A DNA stretch of 60,000 nucleotides, taken from positions 23,030,427 to 23,090,426 of the forward strand of contig OX442315.1 of NCBI GenBank assembly GCA_949358305.1, in the 5' to 3' direction. The DNA is from Strigamia acuminata (lineage: Eukaryota; Arthropoda; Chilopoda; Geophilomorpha; Linotaeniidae). A model generated the notes under the pieces. That model had not been told where the DNA came from and did not search any database. It saw only the letters and a program-made list of their open reading frames with translations. The number at the start of each line of letters is the position of its first letter. Position 1 is the first letter of the stretch. Shown here in pieces: positions 1-11,030 of this stretch. Both the position numbers and the translations under genes were made by a program.

Positions 1-270
1 CTAATACAGTGGGAGCCATGGTTTTTGACAGGATACAGTCAAGTTTACAGAAAACTATTTTGGTAAGCTGCGCTCGTCGTTGATTCTGGCAGTGTTGTTT
101 AAATCTGTGTTATTTTGTAGGGTGGCTTAGTGTTTATTGCTTGCAAAGGGGCATTCAAAATCTACTACAAGCAAAAGCAGTTATATCGTCTTTCGCAGAG
201 GAAAATTCTCGATTTCGTTGAACCCAGTGTCGGTGAACAGCAAAATTTAGATGCAATAGCCGAAGAATAA
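1..270 (+). CDS. MARCHF5: MARCH5-like E3 ubiquitin ligase, C-terminal end (partial)
   Basis: Two exons are visible: 1-62 and 121-270, joined at a phase-0 GT-AG intron of 58 bp, with the stop TAA at 268-270. The reading frame gives a hydrophobic segment (GGLVFIACKGAF) followed by a basic tail containing KIYYKQKQLYRLSQRKILDF. This matches the end of MARCH5/MITOL, a multi-pass RING-CH ubiquitin ligase of the mitochondrial outer membrane that controls fission factors and mitochondrial quality. The upstream exon (FDRIQSSLQKTIL) fits the region just before the last membrane segment. The RING-CH domain lies left of the window. Family identity rests on about 70 residues, so MARCH5 itself is likely but other MARCH paralogues are not fully excluded. 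Confidence 0.82.
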
Positions 271-1665
271 GTGTCGGTTAGCTTATGTATAGAGCTACCT
301 AACAGTTTTAATTTTTGTTTTTAGATTGGAAAAAAAAATGGTACTACGATTAATTAAAATAAAGGCAGCGTTAAATTGCGCCTGTTTAAAAACTATATTT
401 TACAAATCAAAAAAAAGAAAAACTTTTTAGTATAAACTCATGATTCTGGATTTTATTTTGGAAATCTAGGGTTGTAAAAGATTGATTTTTTTTTTGTTTT
501 GGGTTCACTTGTCGACTTGTTAACATTTGTATGTATAAATAAAAGCTGAGGTTTCAGTTAATGTAATTTACTGTAAATCGACAATTAAAATTTTTCATAT
601 TTTTCAAACACTGATTCGTTTTCGAACAGCAAAAATTATTTTTCTTTTCTTTTGACTTTTTTTTTATCAGAGTGATGACTAAACAGATTTGAACAATTTG
701 TCAACAACGTAGGTTAGGAACAGGATATTTGAATAATATGCACACAAAAAAAAACTTACTCGGAACCAGTACATCATTTATAAAAATTGTCAGATTGCCA
801 AAATGCCAGTTTTTTTTTGTTGTTTGTTTTGTTCTGGTTGAATTTTAATTAGCTACCATAGATAGCTATCGAAAGGCACGTGGATAATTTCATCACTTCG
901 TAGGTAATAAAGACGAATTTTCGGATAGAGACTGGATCAAATTAAACGTTCTCTTGGTTTTCCAAATTAAATCCAAATTTTATTATGACTAAAGCAATTA
1001 ATAAGGATTTCTGTCGTCAAGACAAAACTAAATTCTCAATCCCTGCTAATGATAGCAACGAAAATTAATTACAGGGATCCTTCCAAATTGACAATCATTA
1101 AACGTTGCAGATTGTTTGTCGTTGTCAAAAACAATTTAACAAACAAACAAACAACAAATGAACCGTTCTGGTGTTGAGAAACTAGAAACGAACAACATTT
1201 GCAGGAAATATTCGTTTTAATACGTATTTCCTTAAATTCATCATTCCCATATTGTTGGAATTGGAAGTTCTAAAATATATTTTGTTATAAAACAGAGCAA
1301 AAATAAGTCACATACCTTAGAGTTACTTTTTGAAATTGACAAACGGGACATCAGATAATTTGTGTTAATATTTTCTGCCTGGACTTTGATTTCGTTTTCA
1401 AATGCCAAGATAAAAATTAACAAATTGATTGGTAGTGAATACAAGCCGGTGTTTTAATGGCAATCTTTACACTAATAATCTTTTAAATCAGTTTTTGTTA
1501 TAATTAAAAAAAAACATATATTGTACATTAACCAAATAGTGTAACAAATAAATCCCAAAACTAAGTCATCGCCTTTTAAATAATATTAATTTTAATGACT
1601 ACTAACTAGGTAAATAGCATAATAATCAAAATTCAAATTTTTACTAAACCCGACGAACCCTGGAG
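271..1665. other. 3' UTR of the MARCH5-like gene and convergent spacer to IDE
   Basis: This is AT-rich, non-coding sequence between two convergent genes. It holds the probable 3' UTR of the left gene, a short CAAA/CAAAC run near 1,138-1,158, and the 3' UTR of IDE on the other strand. A 67-codon minus-strand frame at 1,241-1,444 has no recognisable motif and is treated as chance. Confidence 0.6.
538..543 (+). terminator. Polyadenylation signal AATAAA of the MARCH5-like gene
   Basis: A canonical AATAAA lies about 270 bp downstream of the stop codon on the same strand, followed by a T/G-rich stretch. It is the first good signal after the stop. Confidence 0.5.
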
Positions 1666-4600
1666 TCACAGCTTTGCCTTTGTCGGACTTGAAGATGCAA
1701 TGTTAATATATGGACGGACAAGCGGAAATAATGGGTGACAACTTTTGAATTCCGTGATGTTTTGAATAACAATTGCCTGTAATAAAAAAAAATTTTAAAA
1801 ATTAAAAAAATGTCAAGAAAAAATAAATAGAAATTGCGATAAATCGAGATTTTTTTCAAGGACGAAACAAAAATAGAATTTGGCACACAGGAAATTAGAT
1901 TTAGTTAATTAATTGCTCAGCATTAAACACGGACGATGCATTTGCAATCTTTAAATGAAACTACTTTCATCAACGTACTTCAGTTAAATTTCGGGGTAAG
2001 ATTACCATGCCATCGGCAGGAGGCATGTCTTGTCCATTGTTAATTAACTCTCCTGCTCCGCCAGCAGCTGTTGATACAATTTCAACGCCCAATTTATGCC
2101 GCGCTGGCGATTCCGTTGAAATAAACTTCTCATAGAAAGACATCACGTCGTCCTTCGTCACCGTCTTCAGACTTGCCACTTCAATGTTATCTGAAATTGA
2201 AAAGCCCAGTTTAAAACCGTTGCAATTTAATGTAAATTTAAGTTCAAATTATTATTAATACCTCTATCAAAATTGTACTGTTGGGAGGTTATTTCACCCC
2301 AATATTTTGTGGTTTGGTGCGCAAGCTTCTTTGGCTTTTCTAAACGGCGTGCAATTAGTGCTTCTTTGTGTTTTGTGAATTGTTCGTCATCCATGTCTTG
2401 AATATGGGTCTATAAAGGAAAGAAACGATTAATAAATTAATTAATTGGAACAAATATGGAAATAATACTTTCATTGCAAGCAAAAATGCTTCAATTCGCC
2501 CATCCAAATACTGCGGACTTCTATCGGATTGAACTAAGACCAGAACACCTTGAGCACCATTTGCTCGACGCACACCACTGAACACAATGTATCCTGTTGA
2601 ATCAAATTTTATAATCGGAGTGGTTATTTCCTACCATGTGTTATTTCCACACAAAATCCAAACAATTCTAAATTAATTACCTGTATTGATTGACCGCGAT
2701 TTTGTTATTTTTGTTTTATTTTCAACTGATATGACTTATTCCCAATGGTAAATAATAAGACATGAAAATCACAACAGTGAAAACTGACTTGGCAGCTGTA
2801 GGGTTGGATTTTATCATAAATTAATTTAATATTACTTCACTAGTATTAATAATTTATTTCTTACGTACTAACTTTGAACGATTTATTTTTGGCTTATTTT
2901 CAGGTTTTAAAATTCTGAAAAAGATTAAATTTTGGTTTTAAACTTCAAAGTTGGCTGAATTAGGTGGTTTACATTTCATAAATGGAGATATTTAGCCTTT
3001 CAAAAGTGAAAGTTGAGGGGATTTAATGTTTTAATCGTGAATAGTTGGTAAATTTTGTTTTTTCTTCAAAAGTGGTTAAATTTGGTGTCTGAAAATGCAA
3101 TTAGTTGACAAAATTCCACCCTGCAGTTGCTAAGTCAGTTTTCACTGTGGTTCAATTTTCGCCGGGAATAAGTCATATCAGTTTAAAATTAAATAAAAAT
3201 TGCAAAATTGCTGTCAATCAATACTGGCATAATTGATTCTTTTTGATTTTTCTGATTTTCTGTGGAAATAACACTGGCGTTTTACAATATTCTTAAAAAA
3301 TGTGTTATTTTGTAAAAGTATTTTTTTTAATAATATATACGATGAAAATTCTAAAATATGAAAAGAAATTGTGTTCACACAAAATATTTTCCTGCTTCAA
3401 AATAAAAATATACACGATATATTTGAATTTGTATACCTAATTGTTCCTGTGTCCTTAACACGTTGAAACATGGCTCAGCTATAACCTGGCAAAATAACTC
3501 CAAAATTACATTGCTCAGTGTGTCTTGCAACCCGGTTTGATAGTACACTACAACACATGAGCTGCGGTGGACAGAATTTTCATTTTTATAAATGTAGTAG
3601 GACCCTAGAAAAAAAATTGTTTCAATTCATCAATCTATTAGATAAATGTACGATTATGTACATCAAGATAAAAGTAATTTCAGTTTCATTGTCAGTTTAC
3701 AAAACAGAATCTACCAGTTGGGGAAACTTATTTTTCCCCTATCTGAGCACGAGGCTGAATAGAAACTCTATTAATACTTCATTTCAGTTTCAGTTTCAGT
3801 ACACATACTTGTAGACGAAGTTGAACGTTAACGAAAAGATAAAAATGGCTTCATTTCTTTACATTAAACGAGACAAACTCAGTCATTACACTTACGAGGA
3901 TCCTCAAGAATTGGGATGTTTTTCCGTGGATGGAAATAGAGACGTCTTATTTTCCAATGAACAACTCAAATATCTCGCTATGCCAAGCGACATCAACAAC
4001 TGCAACTTTGATTTGAATCAGGGTTTTGAATACGCAATTAGGAAAAACTATCTTCTCGAGAAAAAATCGAGCCTTTTACGGTGGATTGAAGCCGCTAAAC
4101 CCAGGTATGGTTATAATCGAAAAAATGTATTCTTTTTAATACATCGTAATTTTCAGTTACGATTTTGAATTTGCATGTCATCGCGGCTTATTACGTAAAA
4201 TACTACTCTTGCCATACCCTAAACCATACGCAGACAAATTTATAATAACTGCATCTAAATTTAACGGAGTGATTTACATGTCCGTTTATTATGACCCGGA
4301 GGAGGAATCAAAGAGAGAAGCCACGCTAAGTGACACTACCAAACGCAATGAGAATAGGGGGTTTAAATTTGAACAATTCATGACTTCCAATAAGGGGTGT
4401 CGAACACCAGTGATAAATTATCTGCCGGTATGTATCATTCATCAAATAAATACATTTTGCAGACAAACCGGGTGAAAAACCCGATACTACGAAAGCAGTT
4501 AATGAAAATGAAGGGTTTTGCTCAGTCGTTAAGAGCAAACTCAATTCTTATTCTCTCCTGCTGGCAGGCGAAATAGACTGCATAGACCCTGCCAAGACTA

Positions 4601-7600
4601 ATTCTCCGTTAATGAACCGTTATGTTGAACTGAAAACTGTCAACTCCAATTTCATTCAAAGGCAACATTTAACAATAAAAGGATTTGTTACCATTCACTA
4701 ATAATTTAATCTGCAGAGAAGAATTTCTAAAAACTAAGGCAATGGATATGTGGGCACAGTCTTATCTTATTGGAATTGACACGATAATATGTGGCATACA
4801 TCAGAATGGCATAGTTAAACGACTGAAAGAGTTCAAAACTTCTCATCTCGTTGAAGCGAGTAAAGTAATTAATTGTATTTGGTGCAATATTAATTATTAA
4901 TTAATATTGTTTAGAAAGCTAAATAGTGAATAATTAATCACTTTTTTTAAAGGGATACTGGGATCCAAATGTCTGTATGAATTTTTGTGCATCATTTTTA
5001 CAATTCGTTAAGAATTGTGTTACGGTAGATGACCCTAAGTAAAATGATACAATTTAAAGTGTCGTTATGTACTGACTCCATTTAATTTTCAGCACTGTAG
5101 TTTATTTGAGTACGACTTTCAAACTAACCGAATCAAGGCGCAAGAAATGGAACCCGATTCCCCGTACTGTTTTATCCCAACTTGGTACCACTATTAATGA
5201 GATACCATCAACTTCTTAACATTTTACCAAAATCAACACTTTTTAAATTGCTTTTAAATAACTTCGTATTTTACCATTGGATAACTGCACTTCTCTATCG
5301 CGAACCAACTGACTTTGAAGCAGTGGTTTAGTTTTCATTTTTTGCAACAACTTTTTCTCTACGATATCTGTCAATTCTATTGCTTTCTGGAATAAGGTTA
5401 CAAAAAAAATTAAATATCTATTTTTTTTAACATAAAAAACTTTAATTTTTACTTTCGAATTAATATTTCCATGAATCAGACCTTCAATGTGACATTTGGA
5501 CAATAATTCAGCTACAAATGTCTGCATTTTAGCCACCGTCAAATCTAAAATACAATATTTATGAAATGAAACAAGTTTTACTCATTTTTTAAAACAGTAA
5601 TAGTTAACCTTCCGCAGATTCTAAGAGTTCTTCTTTCGTCCATGCCGTTTCCGCCAACAAAACTGAGGTGTAATATATTGCATGTTGGTGTGGCTGCTCA
5701 GCATGAAAATTTTTCAACCCACGAATGTACTGTCGTACAAACTTTGTAATTAGTAATTAGTTTCAAGTACGACTAAACTGGTTACAACTTGTAACTAGAT
5801 TTCAAATTCTATTTTATGGTACTCACCGCTTCTCTCAAAATTTCAAAACGTTTTGTATTTATTTCAAAGTTTGTAAACTTTTCCATAATCTTCTCAACAA
5901 GCACGTGCTGCTTATCATTGTAGCCCTTAACACTTAACTAAACCAAAAGCAAAACATCAGCTCAAATGAATACATCACAATGACTCCAATACTTACAATC
6001 ATTCCGTACTTTGTATTTGTGAGATTATAACTTAAACCAGCTAAGTCTGCTGCGTACGTATATTCAGTGAGTGCATCACGGAACAACTGGACTAACATGT
6101 AAGCCATATTACAGTGTAAAGGGTCGAGGTACGTCAATGGACTAACAAATTCGAAATTAATCACTGCTTTGGGCAGCAGGAACTCGTTGTCTTGCTTGAA
6201 CCACAAACGAGTTAGCGCCGAATTTTTTACCAATGTTGGTACAGCGGAAATCTGAAAGTTCAAAACTTTACAATAAATTCTGAATTTAGATCAACTATAT
6301 TACGTCTTCGTCGAGCTTTATCAACTCGAAATTAGTTGGAATAAATTCGTTTGGCGATGGTAGAGTTAACTTCGGATTAAATCCCGCATTACGCCATTTT
6401 TCCAACACGTCTTCTGAAATTTCTTGTATGTTATATTTCGTTTTGTACCATGTTTCTTCTTTGTCTGCACTTTCTTCGTATTTCTTGCCAATAACAGAAA
6501 CTCTGTAAACAAATGGAATTAATTTACATTTTTATCATTAGGTAAATGTTTACCTTATATTTTCCGGAATAAGCATATTCAAAATCTGCATAATAAGTTC
6601 TTCTTTATACTCGGTCATTAAATACGGACCACATAAAACTTCTTCGACCGGATACATCTACGATTCAGTTAAAAATGTTACGATATTTTTAGTTTTTATT
6701 AATTTGATTTAAACTCACGTGCAATAGACCAGCTAATGCGCACGTGTAGGTCTGCGGTCTCTCTTTATCCTTGAATCTGAATGTCATCGAGTTCAAATCT
6801 GCACATTCTTTAAAAATCCACTCTTTCGGCAAGTCGCGTTTAAGCATGTTAAGATACTGGAAAACTAGAGTTACGATGTCTTCTACGTGATCTAGTTTTT
6901 AAAAAAAATCAATTTAATTAAGATCTTATTCTTTTTTCATTGAAATAAAAACAAAAATACCTATTCCATCTTCAGTCAAATCCACACCAACAATGAAAAA
7001 ACCAAACCCTTTGGCTCCCGTTTTAAGCCCGCCCATTAATGTGTTTACCCATCCTTTGTTTTTTAGCTCTGACAACAAACTACCAGGTCCTTCATGACCA
7101 ATAAGATGACCTAAATAATGACCAGGCTAAAATAAAATTTAAAAAAATACGTGTTACCGTGGATAATTTCTAGAAAACAAGAAATGAATAAATTTTACAC
7201 TGGTTTTGTAATATTCTTGCAAATCCGGGATAGGAAACGTGATATTTAAATTCCGTATGTCCTTAACAGGGACGACTGATATAGTTTTCTGCAAAAGTAA
7301 TAAAGTATAGTATACAACAACTGAAAATAATATAATATAATTAATACCCTTAATTCTTTTTCTCCAAATGGATGTGTAGTCCATTCGGGAATTTCAATGT
7401 TTTTGTTCGTTACATCAGCGAATAAACTAACGACTAACTCCTGCAGTTGATCGAGGCTTTCTGCAAAGAATTTATTTTTATTTTTTTTGAATAATCAAAC
7501 AAATTTTATTGTCAAACTCAAACCTTTGCCTAAGACAGCTAATGCCATTATATTAGACGAATACCATTGAGAATGAAACTTGAGCAATTCTTCTCGCACG

Positions 7601-8660
7601 TTAATTCCATTCGATTTAGGAATTTCATCGAGCGTTTTCTTATTGCCCGTGCCAAATTTGCTAAAAGAGTGACTTTTGTCCGCTGTGGATTTCTCGAGCT
7701 GGCTCAATCGCCACAGATCACTTTGTAAATTCTTTTCATGTTCAGAATGCACAGCATTTACTTCGCGGTCGGTGGCACTTTCGGTGAATAAGGGACACAG
7801 AAAAAACTGTGCAAATCTACAAACAAAACATAAAATAGAAAAATCAATCCAAATTTCAATCAACAACAGATATTTCACAAATTACCTGTCCAATGCTCCA
7901 GAAAAATGATCTGGCGCCACATCGAAATAGTAATTCGTGTGATCAGCAGCAGTAAAAGCGTTACTACTCCCACTGTGCTCGTTAAGAAATTTGTTGTACT
8001 CATTTTCTAACGGAAACTAGATAAACAATTTAGATAAGTACTTTTCACATTTAATTCAATTTGTTTTCTTTATTTACTTTGTTCGTTCCTAGAAACAACA
8101 TATGTTCACAAAAATGAGCCAAGCCAGGCAAATCAATTGGGTCAGACATTTGTCCTGAAAATAATTGTTATGTAACATAAATAAAACCAATTTAAAAAAA
8201 AAATTATATTTGCAATTACCAACATGGACATCAATAGCTGCCGACGATTTGTCCGTGGTTGGATCGCTTATCAGCAATATTTTCATGCCATTGTTAAGTA
8301 CCAATCCCCGGTATAACCGTTTGTCTTCCTCCGACTTCTGAATGCTATCAATTGTAGATCCCGTTTGTAATGCCAACATATTGCTGCCCATTCTGTCGAT
8401 TATAAAACAATATCGTTTACATTCTATTCTTTTTTGTTTTATTGACATTTGCTATATTCTAATTCTTTTTCCCGATTTCTCTTATTATTGTTTTCTGCAT
8501 TTACATGTGGTCGATGACTTGCTGTTACCATATCTACTTACCTTTTCTTTTGCACTGCCTGTACGGTGTTTATATTGTTATTAGCTAGCGATCTAATCTG
8601 GTTCACAAGCAACCTTTTGTAAATATCAGTTGAACGTCTAACCAAAACCCGAAAAATCAT
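1666..8660 (-). CDS. IDE: Insulin-degrading enzyme (insulysin, M16A zinc metalloprotease)
   Basis: Twenty-one exons read from the minus strand: 8660-8542, 8392-8220, 8154-8078, 8016-7886, 7816-7524, 7460-7348, 7288-7199, 7126-6961, 6891-6719, 6657-6554, 6502-6304, 6251-5997, 5937-5827, 5729-5609, 5544-5453, 5386-5275, 3604-3437, 2593-2469, 2409-2262, 2190-2006, 1776-1666. All junctions keep phase and give 1,021 residues, close to human IDE (1,019). The inverted zinc motif HFCEH is at about residues 111-115 and the distal ligand context [10 protein letters not shown] follows. IDE cleaves small amyloidogenic peptides inside a two-half chamber. The first 40 residues are Arg-rich with no strong acidic patch, like a mitochondrial presequence, and Met41 could be an internal start. 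The protein ends in AKL, a peroxisomal PTS1-type tail. The intron 5274-3605 contains the DXO gene and intron 3436-2594 a foldback element. Identity is certain; the exact 5' start is slightly less so. Confidence 0.96.
1979..2005 (-). promoter_or_regulatory. IDE: Alternative in-frame 5' splice site at the penultimate IDE exon
   Basis: The penultimate IDE exon can end at 2006 (donor gtaatc after ATG) or 27 bp further on at 1979 (donor gtacgt after GAA). Both are phase 0 and both join the last exon in frame, so the second would insert nine residues (VILPRNLTE). Reading through both donors gives a stop at 1970-1972 and removes the normal C-terminus. The inserted segment resembles the start of the last exon (IVIQNITEF), as if part of the exon had been copied. 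Confidence 0.5.
2634..3278. mobile_element. Foldback (MITE-like) element with long terminal inverted repeats in an IDE intron
   Basis: Sequence from about 2,634 to 2,815 is the imperfect reverse complement of about 3,105 to 3,278. Shared blocks in order include tgttatttccaca, tattgattga, aactgatatgacttattccc, cagtgaaaactgact and gcagctg/gcaactg. The arms are about 170-180 bp and the AT-rich middle about 290 bp, with no open frame. The outer ends are only approximate and no clean target duplication was found. Confidence 0.7.
3845..5219 (+). CDS. DXO: DXO/Dom3Z-type decapping exoribonuclease, nested inside an IDE intron
   Basis: Six exons: 3845-4104, 4157-4398, 4463-4686, 4739-4864, 4953-5038, 5093-5219, giving about 354 residues (human DXO 396). 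DXO/Rai1 proteins remove incompletely capped or NAD-capped 5' ends and degrade the RNA. Visible family blocks in order are [77 protein letters not shown] and DDPNTVVYL. The catalytic acidic residues of GEID and ELK are present. The start ATG at 3845 has an A-rich leader. The 4398/4463 junction uses a weak donor (gtcgaa); a stronger donor at 4428 would leave only a 35 bp intron and the wrong phase, so that junction is the least sure. The stop is only about 55 bp from the next IDE exon on the other strand, so the two transcripts probably overlap at their ends. Confidence 0.9.
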
Positions 8661-9299
8661 ATAAGATACGATACCGGATTAATCTTTGATGCTTAAGGTT
8701 AAACCAAACCAAATCACTAGTGATTTCGCGAATATGCAAAACCAGCCGGGTTTTCTTTTTTAATACACAGCTGCCATCTAGTATTGATATTATCAAAATC
8801 AACATTAGCAGCAGGTGCTGACATCTACTGCCCGTGCATCACATTAAATTTGATTGAAATTGCAAAGTTTTCTCCAGAATGAACATTTTTTGAAAACCTC
8901 ACGAGATATTATTTTTTTTTTTTTGTCTACATATGGTAATTAATTGAAAGGTAGTTATAACACAACCCAAAGACAGGTATGCGGACATTGCAAGATTGGG
9001 GGTCGACTGGCCATGAAGTGGACAAAGCTGCAAGTAGAGTAAATAAAATATATAAATTCAATCTGATTCAGTGTCGGATTAAACCCTGTGCCTAGGCAGT
9101 CGAAATTTTAGGGCCCTTCGCAAATTATCTCCGAATATACGTTTTTGATATTACTTTGATATACTTCTATCAAAACACATTTCAGTTTCTGGACTAAGTC
9201 AATCAATTTAATCGAAATTAATGGCAAATTTAGTCGAAAACAGAAATAAAGATAGAAAAATTTTGTCAAAGATTTCATTCATTTTTGTACCAAATGTAA
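8661..9299. other. IDE upstream flank
   Basis: This is non-coding sequence upstream of the IDE start. It contains a perfect palindrome aaatcactagtgattt near 8,714-8,729 and a T-run near 8,911-8,922. No TATA box in a convincing position was seen. Confidence 0.5.
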
Positions 9300-9665
9300 T
9301 ACGATTTTGGGCAAGATTTCTTCCGATTTTTGGCCATTTTTCATGCGTTTTCGCGTCTGTTTTCATGCGCTTTTTGGCTAATTTTTATGCAAATTTGGAC
9401 CAATTATTATGCGATTTTGGGTGTTTTCATGCGCTTTTTGACCAGTTTTCATGCGATTTTTGGCCCATATTTATGTGATGTTTGGCCACTTTTGTGCCAA
9501 TTCTCGTGCGATTTTTTGGAAGATTTTATGCGATTTTTAGGCCAGTTTTGGTTCAATTTTGGGTCATTTTTAGTACGATTTTGGGCCAGATTAGGTACGA
9601 GATTTTGAAACATTTTGGTGCGATTTTTGGGAAACTTTTTGCCAATTATTATTAGCAAGAAGTTG
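9300..9665. repeat. Degenerate short tandem repeat built on a GCGATTTTGGGC-like motif
   Basis: Many variants of a motif close to tgcgattttgggccagttttt follow each other every roughly 20-35 bp, with drift in sequence and spacing. The block ends in gccaattattattagcaagaagttgt. The open frames here (for example 9,221-9,478) exist only because the unit lacks stop codons, and their products (FMRFLANF..., CDFW...) are repeat translations, not proteins. Confidence 0.75.
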
Positions 9666-9774
9666 TGATTTTGGATTAGATAAGGTGCGATTTATTGCAA
9701 TAAATGAAATAAAAATATAAAAATTGTTAAAATAATAACCTAAACATTAATTTGTATGATTTTGCCATAGAAAC

Positions 9775-9935
9775 TAGCTATTTTTGTGCAAAATTTTGTG
9801 CGATTTTGAGCAAGATTTGCTGCGATTTTGGGCAGGATTTATTGCGTTTTAGGCCAGTTTTGGTGCGATTTAGGGCAAAATTTGCTGCGATTTTGGGGAA
9901 CTTCTTGCCTATTATTATTGACAAGAAGTTGTAAG
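9775..9935. repeat. Second block of the same GCGATTTTGGGC repeat
   Basis: The same unit returns after a 110 bp AT-rich gap and ends in an almost identical tail (gcctattattattgacaagaagttgt). That tail contains a short perfect inverted repeat, acttcttg/caagaagt. The shared ending shows the two blocks come from one duplicated cassette. Confidence 0.72.
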
Positions 9936-10007
9936 ATTTTTCAAAAGAAATACAACCATTTCCACCCACACATTTTCGAAAAAATATACCTCATTTAAAC
10001 TATAAAA

Positions 10008-10165
10008 ACCACGGCCCGCATGGTCGTGTCGAGCTCGCCAAAAGATGAGTCGTGGGCTTGCAACCCACTCACCAGTGGCCGCGACATAGCCGTAGTCATC
10101 TACCGTATGGGGCTGTAAAGAGAGTTGGATGCGGAGTGGAAGGAACCAACTGCAACATCATTTCA
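10008..10165 (+). repeat. Possible tRNA-derived SINE-like unit
   Basis: A GC-richer island in AT-rich DNA. It holds a box-A-like stretch (tggtcgtgtcgagctcgcc, from 10,021) and, about 30-40 bp later, a T-arm-like hairpin gtggg-cttgcaa-cccac (10,052-10,068) with the right stem and 7-base loop. A non-tRNA tail rich in purines follows. It does not fold into a full functional tRNA. Other possibilities are a fragment of a LINE or an unrelated hairpin. Confidence 0.35.
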
Positions 10166-10789
10166 TTAACAGTAAGTGTTGGGAGTTTTTTCTTGGTATT
10201 TATTTATTTATGAATTCACAAATGCTTCGAAATATTGTGCCTCCATGATGTTCTTTTGTGTTTGGACAAGTCTCAAAATCGCAAATACTACCTTTTGCTC
10301 AATTTTGTGATTTTATGACTTTTTCTCTTTCGTGTTTTTGCAATTATCCACGTGTTTGGTGAAACTGATCTCACATGATGAATCCAAAAAAGCAAAATTG
10401 TTAAAATTACATAATTATAGAAAATTGCCTATTTCACCTTCGTTTGTAATATTGAAACCCCTCAGAACTCTGACAAGTGAGTCAAATTTGTTTTTTCATT
10501 CATATATTTAACAGCACTGTATTACATGGTAGGATTTGCTGCTACAAGGTTCATACACATTCAACCGTGTTATGTATTTTTTTTTTCTTGATTTGGTTCC
10601 TTGGCAGTAACCTGAGAAATTCGTAAACAAAAGCATCACAGTATACTGTGGTAAACATCGGATCAGAAATGAGAGCAATTGAAAAACACGTGCGCAGTAG
10701 ATAGATGGTTCAATGCTCCACTTTTCGTCTCCTGTATCAGTTATAAATTTTTTAAAAAAATTGACATTCTGTCTGACAGTAATGAGCTC

Positions 10790-11030
10790 CGATTAAGAGT
10801 CGCCCTCGAATAAGAGCCGCGACCGAGAGAGGCGATCTGATATAAGAGCCGGCCTCGAATAATAGCCTCGGCTATATACGTTCGTGAACATAACATTGAG
10901 ATATCGGCCACTATTTAAAATAAGAGCCGCCCTCGATTAAGAGCCGCACTCGATTAATAGCTGCGGCTGAAAGTGGCAGTTTTGAATAAGAGCCGCGGCT
11001 ATTACTTGGTAAAATACGGTATTACGGAGT
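10790..11030. repeat. GC-rich foldback repeat (AATAAGAGCCGC family)
   Basis: Six or more copies of a motif such as ctcgaataagagccgc recur in direct order, intermixed with palindromic pieces like gccgcggct and cctcggct. The block ends in ggtaaaatacggta. The pattern looks like a decayed MITE or foldback element. There is no coding capacity. Confidence 0.6.

Noticed and set aside
4670-4740. Apparent frameshift in DXO before the MWAQSY block
   Set aside because: A normal 52 bp intron (4,687-4,738, donor gttacc, acceptor actaag) restores the frame and gives the expected spacing between the ELK and WAQS motifs.
9221-9658. Open frames of 85-92 codons on plus and 69 on minus as small proteins
   Set aside because: They are translations of a stop-free degenerate repeat, present on both strands, without any domain or splice support.
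10021-10090. Functional tRNA gene
   Set aside because: Only a T-arm-like hairpin and a loose box A are visible; no acceptor stem or anticodon arm can be folded.
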